Below, piece after piece: positions 24,485 through 32,902 of a stretch of DNA of 48,498 nt. Each line of letters opens with the position of its first letter. Position 1 is the stretch's first letter. A model generated the notes under the pieces. It had not been told where the DNA came from. It did no database searches and saw only the letters and a list, made by a program, of their open reading frames with translations. The translations under genes were made by a program, and so were the position numbers. This DNA is from Opitutaceae bacterium (GTDB lineage Bacteria > Verrucomicrobiota > Verrucomicrobiia > Opitutales > Opitutaceae): assembly GCA_019455245.1 (NCBI GenBank), contig JACFMR010000029.1, forward strand, positions 1 to 48,498, read 5' to 3'.

Positions 24485-25315
24485 ATGCCCGTCAAACACG
24501 TCCTGCTCTGCTCCCTCGACGGCGTTCGTCCCGACGCCATCCAGGCCACCGCCACGCCGAACATCGACCGCCTCGTGGCCGAGGGCGCCTGCACCTGGCA
24601 GGCCCGCACCGTGATGCCTTCGAGCACGCTCACCTGTCACACCTCGATGCTGCGCGGGGTGGACACGCCGCGCCACGGCATCACGACCAACACCTTTCAT
24701 CCGCTGGTGCGGCCGGTGCCGAGCCTGCTGGAGGTCGCCCACCGCAATGGCCTCGCCACGGGTTTCTGTTACAACTGGGAGCCGTTGCGCGACGTGGCCG
24801 ATCCCGACAGCCTCAACCTCGCGTTTCTCTACAAGCATCCCAATTACCAGCTGAACAAGGAGGGCAGCTACATGCGCAGCGAGCCCGAGCAGATGCGCTT
24901 TCTCTGCTCCCTGCTGGACTCGCTCGACCTCAATCTGCTTTTCCTCTACCTCGGCGGCACCGACGCCGTGGGCCACGCCTACGGCTGGATGAGCCCCGAA
25001 TATCTGGAATCGATCACGCACGCCGACCGTTGCCTCGGTCAGGTGCTGGACAAAATCGCCACGCGCTGGGATCCGGCGGAAACCTGCACCCTCGTCCTCA
25101 GCGACCACGGCGGCCACGAAAAAACCCACGGCACCGACATGCCGGAGGACATGACGATCCCGTGGATCCTGCACGGCGCGAACGTCCGGCGCGGTCACCA
25201 GATCACCGGTCCGGTGCGCATCTACGACACCTGCGTCACGCTCGCGCACATCCTGGGGCTGCCGGCCAGCGACCAGTGGGAAGGCCGCGTGATCGAGGAG
25301 GCGCTGCTGCCGTAA
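24485..25315 (+). CDS. Alkaline-phosphatase-superfamily phosphodiesterase (NPP-like)
   Basis: The protein has 276 residues. The metal and nucleophile motifs of type I phosphodiesterase/nucleotide pyrophosphatases are in order: SLDGVRPDA with Asp12, MPSSTLTCHTSM with the predicted nucleophile Thr48, GGTDAVGHAYG, and LSDHGGHEKTHG. The protein lacks a signal peptide, so it acts in the cytoplasm unless exported otherwise. At 276 residues it is a compact member. It sits between a divergent TrmB-type regulator and a DMT permease, suggesting turnover of an imported phospho-compound. The substrate is not deducible. Confidence 0.87.
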   Translation: MPVKHVLLCSLDGVRPDAIQATATPNIDRLVAEGACTWQARTVMPSSTLTCHTSMLRGVDTPRHGITTNTFHPLVRPVPSLLEVAHRNGLATGFCYNWEPLRDVADPDSLNLAFLYKHPNYQLNKEGSYMRSEPEQMRFLCSLLDSLDLNLLFLYLGGTDAVGHAYGWMSPEYLESITHADRCLGQVLDKIATRWDPAETCTLVLSDHGGHEKTHGTDMPEDMTIPWILHGANVRRGHQITGPVRIYDTCVTLAHILGLPASDQWEGRVIEEALLP

Positions 25316-25375
25316 CCGGCGCGCGTTTGCCCGGCCTTCGTCTCCGGCGTTATCGCCGCGGAGGCCCTTGTTTCC

Positions 25376-26287
25376 ATGCCGCTCACCGCCATCCTGCTGG
25401 TTCTGGTTTCCTGCGTGATGCACGCCGGCTGGAACTTGGCGTGCAAAACAAAGACGCCGTCCGCGGCGTTTTTCGTCCTGTCCACGGCCAGTTCGATCAC
25501 GCTGATGACACCGCTCTACGTGTGGTTTGCCCCGCGCCTCGGGCAGGTACCGCCGCCGGTCTGGGGCCTGCTGATCGCCACCGGGTTTTTTCAGGCGCTG
25601 TATTACACCAGCCTCGGCAACGCCTACCGGTTGAACGACATTTCGCTGGCCTACCCGATCATCCGCGCGCTGCCCGTGCTGCTGGTGCCGTTAACCTGCG
25701 GGCTGCTCGGTTTCGGAGAGTCGCTTTCCGTGTTGTCGCTGGCCGGGATGGTGATCATTGCGGCGGGTTGCCTGGTGCTGCCTCTGACTAGTCTCAGAAC
25801 GGCCCGCCTTGGCGATTACCTCCGGCTGCCGATGCTTTTCGTGCTGCTCGCGGCCCTCGGCACCACGGCCTACTCCATCACCGACAGTCAGGCGCTGGCC
25901 ATGTTGAGTGGCGGCGGTGAACGGGTATTCGGACCGATTCAGGCCGCGTTGTTTTACATCGCCTTCGAAAACCTCGCGATTCTGGGCTTCCTGCTTTTGC
26001 ACCTGTTGTTTTCGCGGCGCGAAACGCTGAACTTCCGCGCCATCCGCCGCGATTCGCTGCGCTACCCGCTGCTGTCGGGTCCGGCCTCCACCAGCGCCTA
26101 CCTGTTGGTGCTGGTGGCCATGCAGCTCGCCTCCGATGTCAGCTACGTGGTCGCCTTCCGCCAGATCAGCATTCTCATCGGCGTGATGTTGGGCGTCATG
26201 GTGTTGAAGGAAGAGTTCACCCGGCTGAAACTGACCGCCACCACGCTCATCTTTGCGGGCCTCGTGCTCACCGCACTCGGGCAATAG
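25376..26287 (+). CDS. DMT-superfamily (EamA) permease
   Basis: The protein has 303 residues with about ten hydrophobic segments and two internally related halves, as in EamA transporters; the first starts LTAILLVLVSCVMHAGWNLACK. YYTSLGNAYRLNDISLAYPIIRALPVLLVPL and VAFRQISILIGVMLGVMVLKEEF are the paired helix regions around the family's conserved proline and glutamate positions. It belongs to the inner membrane and probably moves a small metabolite or amino acid, import or export. It follows the phosphodiesterase by 60 bp on the same strand, likely in one transcript. Substrate unknown. Confidence 0.88.
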   Translation: MPLTAILLVLVSCVMHAGWNLACKTKTPSAAFFVLSTASSITLMTPLYVWFAPRLGQVPPPVWGLLIATGFFQALYYTSLGNAYRLNDISLAYPIIRALPVLLVPLTCGLLGFGESLSVLSLAGMVIIAAGCLVLPLTSLRTARLGDYLRLPMLFVLLAALGTTAYSITDSQALAMLSGGGERVFGPIQAALFYIAFENLAILGFLLLHLLFSRRETLNFRAIRRDSLRYPLLSGPASTSAYLLVLVAMQLASDVSYVVAFRQISILIGVMLGVMVLKEEFTRLKLTATTLIFAGLVLTALGQ

Positions 26288-26293
26288 CGGCGC

Positions 26294-26337
26294 GGGGAGG
26301 GAGGGAGTGAAAGGAGGGAGGGACGCGGGGCGGAGGG
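26294..26337 (+). other. G-run tract, potential G-quadruplex
   Basis: Between the convergent permease and oxidoreductase genes there are at least six runs of three or more G within 44 bases (26294-26297, 26299-26301, 26303-26305, 26316-26318, 26320-26322, 26327-26330), mostly with one-base loops. This satisfies the simple G-quadruplex rule on the plus strand. Function, if any, is unknown. Confidence 0.5.
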
Positions 26338-26406
26338 CTGGGGACGGCTTTACTTCAACCGAGGCGAAGGAACGCTTTCGATTTTACCGGTCGCAGATTC
26401 CGCAGC

Positions 26407-27456
26407 TCATGCCGGTCTCGCCGGGCGGCCGGTGCGGGCGGATTCGTAGAGGGCGCAGACGAGGGACACGGCGTTGCGGGCGTCGGAGCCGTTGATGCCG
26501 AGGGGAGTGCCATCGCGCAGGTGGTTGACCAGATCCTGGATTTGCCGGAGGTGGCCCTGGTGGCTGATGGCCTTGGGGTCGCTGGCGCCGGAGCCCATCG
26601 CGGTGTCGGCCGCGGCGCGGCGGATGGCTTCGTCCTCGGGACGCGATGCGCGAAAATCCCAGCGGGTGATCGTATCATCTTCGAGCAAGACGGAGCCGTT
26701 TTCGCCGCAGAGCTCGATGCGGCGCGACCAGCCGGGAAACGCGGCAGTGGTGGCCTCGATGGTGCCGAGCGCGCCGTCGGGATAGCGCAGCACGGCGGCG
26801 GCGGTATCCTCGGACTCGATGCCGTTGTGCACGCGTCGCGTGGTGTGGCCGCAAACCTCGGCGGGCATGCCGGCGAACCATTGCAGCAGGTCGAGGCCGT
26901 GGATGGCCTGGTTCATCGTTGCGCCGCCGCCGTCGAGGGCGAGCGTGCCCTTCCAGCCGTGGTAATACTCGCGCGTGCGAAACCATTTCACATAGGCGCT
27001 GGCGAGCACGAGCCGGCCGAAGCGGCCTGCGTCCAGCGCGGCCTTGAGGCGTTGTGCCCCGACGCCGAAACGCGCCTGAAAGATCGGCGCGACTACCACT
27101 CGGGCCTTTGCCGCGGCGGCGAGCAGCGTGTCCACCCGCTCGACGGTGATCTCCAACGGTTTCTCGATGACCACGTGTTTGCCCGCGGCGATGGCAGTCA
27201 ACGCGGGTTCAAGGTGCGCGCCGCTGGGCGTGGTGATGCAGACGACGTGGATGTCGCCGCGGGCACAGAGCGCGGCGATATCAGTGGTGTGAAAGGGGGC
27301 GCCGTGTTTTTCCGCCAGCGCACGCACGGTGGCGGAATTGCGTCCGGTCACGCCGACGAGCCGCGCGCCGTCGGCGTCGTTGATGGCACGCGCGTGGTAA
27401 TCCGCGATCATGCCGCTGCCGATGAGGCCGAATCCGAGGGTGTCTGGAGGCGTCAT
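26407..27456 (-). CDS. Gfo/Idh/MocA-family oxidoreductase
   Basis: The protein has 349 residues from ATG 27456. It is a canonical member: GFGLIGSGMIADYHARAI Rossmann loop, VVCITTPSGAH, VVIEKPLEI with the catalytic lysine, and DGGGATMNQAIHGLDLLQWFAG with the conserved Asp/His region. It probably oxidises or reduces a cyclic sugar or inositol with NAD(P). It stands alone on the minus strand, converging on the permease, with a 528-bp upstream region full of repeats. No partner gene gives away the substrate. Confidence 0.9.
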   Translation of the reverse strand: MTPPDTLGFGLIGSGMIADYHARAINDADGARLVGVTGRNSATVRALAEKHGAPFHTTDIAALCARGDIHVVCITTPSGAHLEPALTAIAAGKHVVIEKPLEITVERVDTLLAAAAKARVVVAPIFQARFGVGAQRLKAALDAGRFGRLVLASAYVKWFRTREYYHGWKGTLALDGGGATMNQAIHGLDLLQWFAGMPAEVCGHTTRRVHNGIESEDTAAAVLRYPDGALGTIEATTAAFPGWSRRIELCGENGSVLLEDDTITRWDFRASRPEDEAIRRAAADTAMGSGASDPKAISHQGHLRQIQDLVNHLRDGTPLGINGSDARNAVSLVCALYESARTGRPARPA

Positions 27457-27626
27457 GCCCCGGGAGCATGAAACAATTTGTCCGTCCGTCGATGCTCGGA
27501 TTTGTCAATCCGCCCATGGACACGGATGTGCGTGGCGAAAACGGGCAAACCGGTCTGATGGTTTTATGTTTTTCAGGAGGGGAAAGCCCGGCGATGCCGG
27601 GGAATGGCAGGAAGTAATGCGCGGGG

Positions 27627-27663
27627 AGAAAAGATAACGATTAAGATCGAGATAACGATTTTC
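27627..27663. repeat. GATAACGATT dispersed repeat, copy 1
   Basis: GATAACGATT occurs twice here (27633-27642 and 27651-27660) around AAGATCGA, flanked by GGAGAAAA and TTC. Nearly the same unit recurs at 41658-41695. Both copies lie upstream of leftward genes. The AT-rich composition contrasts with the surroundings. Confidence 0.75.
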
Positions 27664-27762
27664 ATGAGCGGCCAGGGAGGTCGCGGAGGCACACCGGCGA
27701 GGTGCGCCGCGATCTCTGTGCGCTGCGGTGCAAAATGATTTGGATGGCGGGTGCGGCCTGGT

Positions 27763-27854
27763 AGGGCCTGCACCCCTTGGTCGCCTTCGGCGCCGCCAGA
27801 GACGGGTAAACTTGGTGCGTGCCTGCTGCATTGCGGCGTCACCAAGGTGACGCC
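27763..27854. repeat. GTAGGGC-family palindromic element, degenerate copy 2
   Basis: The sequence starts with GTAGGGC and continues with a CTTGGTCG arm like copy 1. It ends with GGCGTCACCAAGGTGACGCC (27835-27854), a perfect 20-bp palindrome that has the same stem-AA-stem design as the second hairpin of copy 1. The distal GCCCTAC end is not recognisable, so this is a decayed or composite copy. Confidence 0.55.
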
Positions 27855-27984
27855 ATGCCGCATCCCCACCGGTCGGTTACCCGGGCCGATTTGGGTGGTT
27901 TGTGGTCCAATTTGTATGGCGGGGGAAATTGACTCGGACGGGGTCGGCGTGCCTTCTGGTAACATGGCGCAGAAATCCGACGGC

Positions 27985-29079
27985 ATGAATTACGCCCCCC
28001 AGGGCAAGGCGCAGGCGGTGGTGAAGCCCGGCGAGTTCGTCTTTGCCGCCTCCTACCTCGATCACGGCCACATCTACGGCCAGTGCAACGGGCTGCTGGA
28101 GGCGGGGGCGACGTTGAAGTGGGTTTACGATCCCGATCCGGCGAAGGTGGAGCAGTTTCGCGCCAAGTATCCGCAGGCGCAGCCCGCGCGAAGTTTCGAC
28201 GAGATCCTGTCCGATCCCGGGGTGCGGCTGGTGGCGGCGGCCGCGGTGCCCTGCCTCCGCGGGCCGATCGGCTGCCGCGTGATGTCGGCGGGGAAGGATT
28301 ACTTTACCGACAAGACGCCGTTCACCGCGCTCGACCAACTGGAGCAGGCGCGCGAGATGGTGCGGCAGACCGGCCGCAAATACATGGTTTACTACAGCGA
28401 GCGGCTGCACGTGGAGTGCGCGATGCATGCCGGCGACCTCGTGCACGGCGGCGCGATCGGCCGCGTGATCCAGGTGCTGGGGCTCGGGCCGCACCGGCTC
28501 AACAAACCCTCGCGGCCGGCCTGGTTTTTCGAGCGCGCCAAATACGGCGGCATCCTCTGCGACATCGGCAGCCACCAGTTCGAACAGTTCCTGCACTACA
28601 GCGGTGCGACCGACGCCACCGTGACGCATGCGGCGGTGGCCAACCACGCCAATCCCGACACGCCGGAGTTTGAGGATTTCGGCGAGGCCACGCTGGCCGG
28701 CAACAACGGCGCCTCGAATTACATCCGCGTGGACTGGTTCACGCCCGACGGTCTGCGCACCTGGGGCGACGGCCGCACAATCATCCTCGGCACCAAGGGC
28801 TACATCGAGCTGCGCAAATATCTCGACGTCGGCCGCGAGGGCCGGGGCGACCATGTGATATTGGTCGACGACCAGGGCGAGCAGGTCATCGACGTCGCGG
28901 GCAAGGTCGGGTTCCGCTTCTTCGGCGAGCTGATTCTCGACTGCCTCAACCGCACCGAAAAGGCGATGACGCAGGAGCATGCCTTCAAGGCCGCCGAACT
29001 CTGCCTCAAGGCCCAGGCGGCGGCCAAGTGGCTGACGCCCGAACCAAACCCCGACCCCCTGCCGGCGACCGGACGCTGA
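27985..29079 (+). CDS. Gfo/Idh/MocA-family oxidoreductase, divergent N-terminus
   Basis: The protein has 364 residues from ATG 27985; ATG 27964 is equally open and the frame extends back to 27751. The N-terminal part (FAASYLDHGHIYGQCNGLLEAGATLKWVYDPDPAK) keeps the Rossmann layout, but HGHIYG replaces the GxGxxG loop. KDYFTDKTPF replaces the EKP motif, and KYGGILCDIGSHQFEQFLHYSG is the conserved C-terminal Asp/His block. The subtype is common in polysaccharide-degrading bacteria and has no firm function. It precedes the SulP transporter by 18 bp and may be cotranscribed with it and the sulfatase maturase. Confidence 0.82.
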   Translation: MNYAPQGKAQAVVKPGEFVFAASYLDHGHIYGQCNGLLEAGATLKWVYDPDPAKVEQFRAKYPQAQPARSFDEILSDPGVRLVAAAAVPCLRGPIGCRVMSAGKDYFTDKTPFTALDQLEQAREMVRQTGRKYMVYYSERLHVECAMHAGDLVHGGAIGRVIQVLGLGPHRLNKPSRPAWFFERAKYGGILCDIGSHQFEQFLHYSGATDATVTHAAVANHANPDTPEFEDFGEATLAGNNGASNYIRVDWFTPDGLRTWGDGRTIILGTKGYIELRKYLDVGREGRGDHVILVDDQGEQVIDVAGKVGFRFFGELILDCLNRTEKAMTQEHAFKAAELCLKAQAAAKWLTPEPNPDPLPATGR

Positions 29080-29097
29080 GCGCGTGCGCCGAACCGC

Positions 29098-30948
29098 ATG
29101 AAACGCTTCTTCCAATCCGCCTCCTTCAAGGAAATCGATGACCTGACGGAGGTGGCGGAGCAGCGGATCAGCCGGTTTGGCGCGAAACTGCGGGCCAACC
29201 TGGTGCCGCCGCTCCTGCTGACCCTGCGGCACTACCGGCTGGCCGACCTCAAAGGCGATTTCATCGCGGCCCTCGCGATCGCGGCACTTTCGATTCCGCA
29301 GGCGGTGGCCTTCGCCCTCCTCATCGGCATCCCCGTGTCGGCGGTGATCGGCTGCACGCTGATCGGCACCGTGCTGTGTTCGCTCTACTGCTCGTCGCGG
29401 CACTTGGTTTTCGGCCCGACCAACACCATCAGCATCATTCTGGCGGGCGCGTTGCTGACCCTTGCGGCGGATCCGCTCGATCCGTTGCAGAAGGTGCTGC
29501 TGATCGGTTTCATGATGGGCGCGATCCAGTTGGCCGCGGGTCTGGCCGACATGGGCAAGATCACGCAATTTGTCTCCCGTGCGGTCATCATCGGCTACAG
29601 CACGGCGGTTGGCATCCTCATCGCCACCGGGCAGCTGGGCAATCTGTTCGGTATCACGCGCCACTCGGACGTCAGCCTGCCGGCCACGCTGCAGCACCTG
29701 GTGACGAGCGTGGCCAACCTGAGTTTCAACCCGCAGACGGCGGTGGTCGGCCTGAGCGCATTGTTGATGCTGATCTGGATGCGCCGCTGGCGGCCGCAAT
29801 GGCCGGACGGCCTCGCAATGCTTACCTTGGCCGGCGTGGTTTCGTGGGCGCTGAAGCTGGATGAACACGGCGTGCACGTGGTGCGCGACCTCGGCGAGAT
29901 TTCGGGCGGCGTGCCGCTGTTCACGGGTTTTCCGCTCAATGCCGACGGCATCGCGCTGCTGCCCAAGATCACGAGCGTGGCGATCGCGGCGTCGATTCTC
30001 GGCATGCTGGAGGCGGTCACGATTGCCAAGAGCCTGGCCACCAAGACGGGCCAGCGCATCGATCCCGACCAGGAACTGATCGGCATGGGTTTGGGCAACC
30101 TGATCGGCGCGGGCTTCGGCGCCATGCCGGGTTCGGCGTCGTTTTTGCGCAGCGCGGCCGGACTGCAGGCCGGCGGCCACACGCAATGGGCGGTGATCAT
30201 GGGCAGCGGCGTGGTGCTGCTGATCGTGATCGCGCTGGCCCCGTTGCTGGCGCACATCCCCATCGCGGCCATCGCGGCCTACCTGATCGTGATTGCGCTG
30301 CGGCTCATCCAGCCCGGGCAAATTTTCATCGTGCGGCGCGCGACGCGGGGCGACGCCTCGGTCTTTTGGCTGACGCTGGGTGCGGCGCTGTTTCTCCAAC
30401 TCGACACGGCGATCTACACGGGCATCGGACTTTCGCTGGTGCTGTTTTTGCAGAAAGCCAGCGCGCCGACCCTGCAGGAGCACGCGTTTACCGACAGCGG
30501 GCAGCTGTCCGAGATTCACGCCGTCGATGCGCGCAACCATCCGCAGGTCTCGATCGTGCACGTGGAGGGCGACCTATTCTTTGGTGCGGCCGACCTGTTT
30601 CAGGACGGCGTGCGCCGGTTGGCGGAGGATCCCAACATCCGCGTTTTCATCCTGCGCATGAAAAACGCCCGACACCTTGATGCGACGACGGTGATGGCGC
30701 TCGGCCAGCTGGTCGAGTACCTGCGCTCGCAAAACCGGCACCTCATCATTTCCGGCGTGCATGGCGATGTGGCCGCTGTGCTCAAACGCAGCGGCATGGT
30801 GGAAAAGATCGGTCGGGCGAACCTGTTTCCCGCCGAGGAAAATGTCACGCTGGCCACCAAGAAGGCGCTGGTCCGCGCCCAGGAGCTGATCGGCGTCAAA
30901 CCCGAGTTGCGTGTGTTCTACCAGACGCCCGCCAAGGACGAATCATGA
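29098..30948 (+). CDS. SulP/SLC26-family anion transporter with STAS domain
   Basis: The protein has 616 residues. A soluble N-terminus is followed by about 12 membrane helices from near residue 45, with the SulP signature region AALAIAALSIPQAVAFALLIGIPVSA and later GFGAMPGSASFLRSAAGLQAGG. A cytoplasmic STAS domain occupies the last about 140 residues (VSIVHVEGDLFFGAADLF, LRMKNARHLDATTVMALGQL). The family moves sulfate, bicarbonate or other anions. Its stop overlaps the start of the sulfatase maturase as ATGA, so the two are translated together. That makes sulfate the likeliest substrate, by inference. Confidence 0.92.
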   Translation: MKRFFQSASFKEIDDLTEVAEQRISRFGAKLRANLVPPLLLTLRHYRLADLKGDFIAALAIAALSIPQAVAFALLIGIPVSAVIGCTLIGTVLCSLYCSSRHLVFGPTNTISIILAGALLTLAADPLDPLQKVLLIGFMMGAIQLAAGLADMGKITQFVSRAVIIGYSTAVGILIATGQLGNLFGITRHSDVSLPATLQHLVTSVANLSFNPQTAVVGLSALLMLIWMRRWRPQWPDGLAMLTLAGVVSWALKLDEHGVHVVRDLGEISGGVPLFTGFPLNADGIALLPKITSVAIAASILGMLEAVTIAKSLATKTGQRIDPDQELIGMGLGNLIGAGFGAMPGSASFLRSAAGLQAGGHTQWAVIMGSGVVLLIVIALAPLLAHIPIAAIAAYLIVIALRLIQPGQIFIVRRATRGDASVFWLTLGAALFLQLDTAIYTGIGLSLVLFLQKASAPTLQEHAFTDSGQLSEIHAVDARNHPQVSIVHVEGDLFFGAADLFQDGVRRLAEDPNIRVFILRMKNARHLDATTVMALGQLVEYLRSQNRHLIISGVHGDVAAVLKRSGMVEKIGRANLFPAEENVTLATKKALVRAQELIGVKPELRVFYQTPAKDES

Positions 30949-32231
30949 ATCCCGCGCCGTCCCCGCTTCGCCCGTCCTCGCCGCCGGCCCGGCTGCCGTT
31001 TCACCTGATGACCAAGCCCATCGGGTCGCGCTGCAACCTCGACTGCAGCTACTGTTTCTATCTCGAAAAAGAAAAGCTCTACACTGCCGCCGGCGGCATG
31101 CGGATGAAGTCCGAGGTGCTCGAGACCTACGTGCGCGACTACATCGCGGCGCAGCCCGGCCCGGAGGCGCATTTCGCGTGGCAGGGCGGCGAACCCACGC
31201 TGCTGGGCGTCGAGTTTTTTCGCACCGCCGTCGCGCTCCAGCAGAAGTACGCCCGCGGCAAGACGATCACCAACGCCTTCCAAACCAACGGCGTGCTGTT
31301 GAACGACGAGTGGGGCGGGTTCCTGGCCGCGCAACGGTTTCTCGTGGGCATCAGCATCGACGGCCCCGCGCCGTTGCACGACGCCTACCGGGTGGACAAG
31401 GGCGGCCAGCCGACCTTTGACAAGGTGATGCACGGGCTCGCGGTGCTGAAAAAGCACGGCGTCGAGTTCAACACCCTGACCACGGTGCACCGCAAAAACT
31501 CGACGCAGCCGCTGGCGGTTTACCGGTTTTTGCGCGAGGTCGGCTCGGGCTACATCCAGTTCATCCCGATCGTGGAACGCAACGCCGCCGCGGATGCGAC
31601 CGACGGCCTGTGGCTGGCGCCGCCGCCCGATCACGAGGATGCCGCGGCGCTCGACGCCCAGGTCACGCCGTGGAGCGTGCGGCCGGCGGACTACGGCGAG
31701 TTTCTCAGCCGCATCTTTGACGAATGGGTGCAGCGCGATGTCGGCCGGATCTTCGTGCAGCAGTTCGATGCCGCGCTGGCCAACTGGGTTGGCGAGCAGC
31801 CGGGCGTCTGCGTGTTTGCCGAGAACTGCGGCCGGGCGCTTGCGGTCGAGCACAACGGCGACGTGTTCAGCTGCGACCATTACGTTTATCCGCGCTACCG
31901 GCTCGGCAACCTGATGGAGACACCGCTCGCCGAACTCGTGGATGCACCGCGGCAGGCCGAGTTCGGCCGGGCCAAATCCGCCACCCTGCCGCGCTACTGC
32001 CGGGAGTGTCCCGTGTTGTTCGCCTGCCGCGGCGAGTGTCCCAAACACCGTTTCCTGACCACGCCGCACGGCGAGCCCGGCCTCAATTACCTGTGCGCGG
32101 GCTACAAGAAATTCTTCACCCACATTGATTCGCCGATGCGCACCATGGCCGCGATGCTGGGCGCGCAACAGGCGCCGGCGGCGATCATGCAGCTGCCGCG
32201 AAAGCAATGGCTGCCGGCGCGGCGGCGTTGA
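30945..32231 (+). CDS. Anaerobic sulfatase-maturating radical SAM enzyme
   Basis: The protein has 428 residues. The radical SAM cluster is Cys30-x3-Cys34-x2-Cys37 in CNLDCSYC, followed by FAWQGGEPTLLG, NAFQTNGVLLN and GISIDGP, all anSME landmarks. GDVFSCDHYVYP carries the predicted catalytic aspartate. The C-terminal SPASM/twitch region holds the auxiliary-cluster cysteines (CRECPVLFACRGECPKHRF). Such enzymes oxidise a Cys or Ser of type I sulfatases to formylglycine without oxygen. No sulfatase is in the window, so it must serve enzymes encoded elsewhere. Coupling to SulP suggests linked handling of sulfate released from sulfated polysaccharides. Confidence 0.93.
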   Translation: MNPAPSPLRPSSPPARLPFHLMTKPIGSRCNLDCSYCFYLEKEKLYTAAGGMRMKSEVLETYVRDYIAAQPGPEAHFAWQGGEPTLLGVEFFRTAVALQQKYARGKTITNAFQTNGVLLNDEWGGFLAAQRFLVGISIDGPAPLHDAYRVDKGGQPTFDKVMHGLAVLKKHGVEFNTLTTVHRKNSTQPLAVYRFLREVGSGYIQFIPIVERNAAADATDGLWLAPPPDHEDAAALDAQVTPWSVRPADYGEFLSRIFDEWVQRDVGRIFVQQFDAALANWVGEQPGVCVFAENCGRALAVEHNGDVFSCDHYVYPRYRLGNLMETPLAELVDAPRQAEFGRAKSATLPRYCRECPVLFACRGECPKHRFLTTPHGEPGLNYLCAGYKKFFTHIDSPMRTMAAMLGAQQAPAAIMQLPRKQWLPARRR

Positions 32232-32305
32232 AGCGGCGGGCCGGTTGAACCCGAATCGGCGCGTGTCACTTGCCAAGGCGGCGCGGTTGGTTATCGCTTG
32301 CACCC

Positions 32306-32815
32306 ATGAAGCTTCGCACCGCTTTCGCCCTCGTCTCCTTTTTAACCATGGCCCTGTTTTCTTTCGCCCAACCTCTGTCCGTGGGAGCCGATGCTCCCGT
32401 CGTGACCGGCACCACCGAGACCGGTGACGCGCTTTCGCTCGGCGACGTCTATGCGCGCCAACCCTACACCTTGGTTTATTTTTACCCGAAAGCCGACACG
32501 CCGGGCTGCACCGCCCAGGGTTGTTCGCTGCGCGACGCCTACGAGGAGCTGTTGGACAAAGGCGTGGCGATCATCGGCGTGAGCGCCGACAAGCCGGCCG
32601 CGCAGGCGAAGTTCAAGGAGAAATACAACCTGCCCTTCACCCTGATCGCCGATGCGGACAAGCAGGTGATCAAGGCCTTCGGCGTGCCCCTGATGTTCGG
32701 CGTCGCCAAGCGTTCCGCGTTCCTGATCAAGGATGGCAAAATCGTTTGGGCCGACCACAGCGCCTCGACCAGCCGGCAAGCGGAGGATGTGCTGAAGGTG
32801 CTCGCCGCGCAGTAA
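32306..32815 (+). CDS. Exported peroxiredoxin (Bcp/PrxQ type)
   Basis: The protein has 169 residues from ATG 32306. Residues 1-21 form a signal peptide (MKLRTAFALVSFLTMALFSFAQ), so the protein is likely periplasmic. The thiol site is Cys68 and Cys73 in TPGCTAQGC, the peroxidatic and resolving cysteines five apart as in PrxQ/Bcp. VYFYPKADTPGC and IIGVSADKPAAQAKF follow the family. It reduces peroxides using thiol donors. It ends just before a strong terminator. Confidence 0.9.
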   Translation: MKLRTAFALVSFLTMALFSFAQPLSVGADAPVVTGTTETGDALSLGDVYARQPYTLVYFYPKADTPGCTAQGCSLRDAYEELLDKGVAIIGVSADKPAAQAKFKEKYNLPFTLIADADKQVIKAFGVPLMFGVAKRSAFLIKDGKIVWADHSASTSRQAEDVLKVLAAQ

Positions 32816-32858
32816 GCCGCGGCCAACACAACGCGCCCTGCCGACAGTGGGGGCCAGG

Positions 32859-32891
32859 AAAGTGTCACGTATTACGTGACACTTTTTGTTT
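32859..32891 (+). terminator. Strong rho-independent terminator after the peroxiredoxin gene
   Basis: AAAGTGTCACGT (32859-32870) and ACGTGACACTTT (32874-32885) are perfect 12-bp arms around the three-base loop ATT, followed by TTGTTTT on the plus strand. It ends the peroxiredoxin transcript 44 bp past the stop and insulates it from the convergent kinase-fold gene. Confidence 0.9.
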
Positions 32892-32902
32892 TCACGCGCC
32901 GA

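Larger units (their letters stand above)
27457..27984. other. 528-bp repeat-rich intergenic region
   Basis: No credible gene lies here. It separates two divergent Gfo/Idh genes and must hold both promoters. It contains a GATAACGATT double repeat (27627-27663), a GTAGGGC-family palindrome remnant beginning near 27763, and a perfect 20-bp palindrome at 27835-27854. The rest is low-complexity-like, weakly structured sequence. Confidence 0.6.

Noticed and set aside
27877..30561. 894-codon minus-strand frame
   Set aside because: Antisense to the Gfo/Idh and SulP genes; His/Gln/Arg-rich with no recognisable domain.
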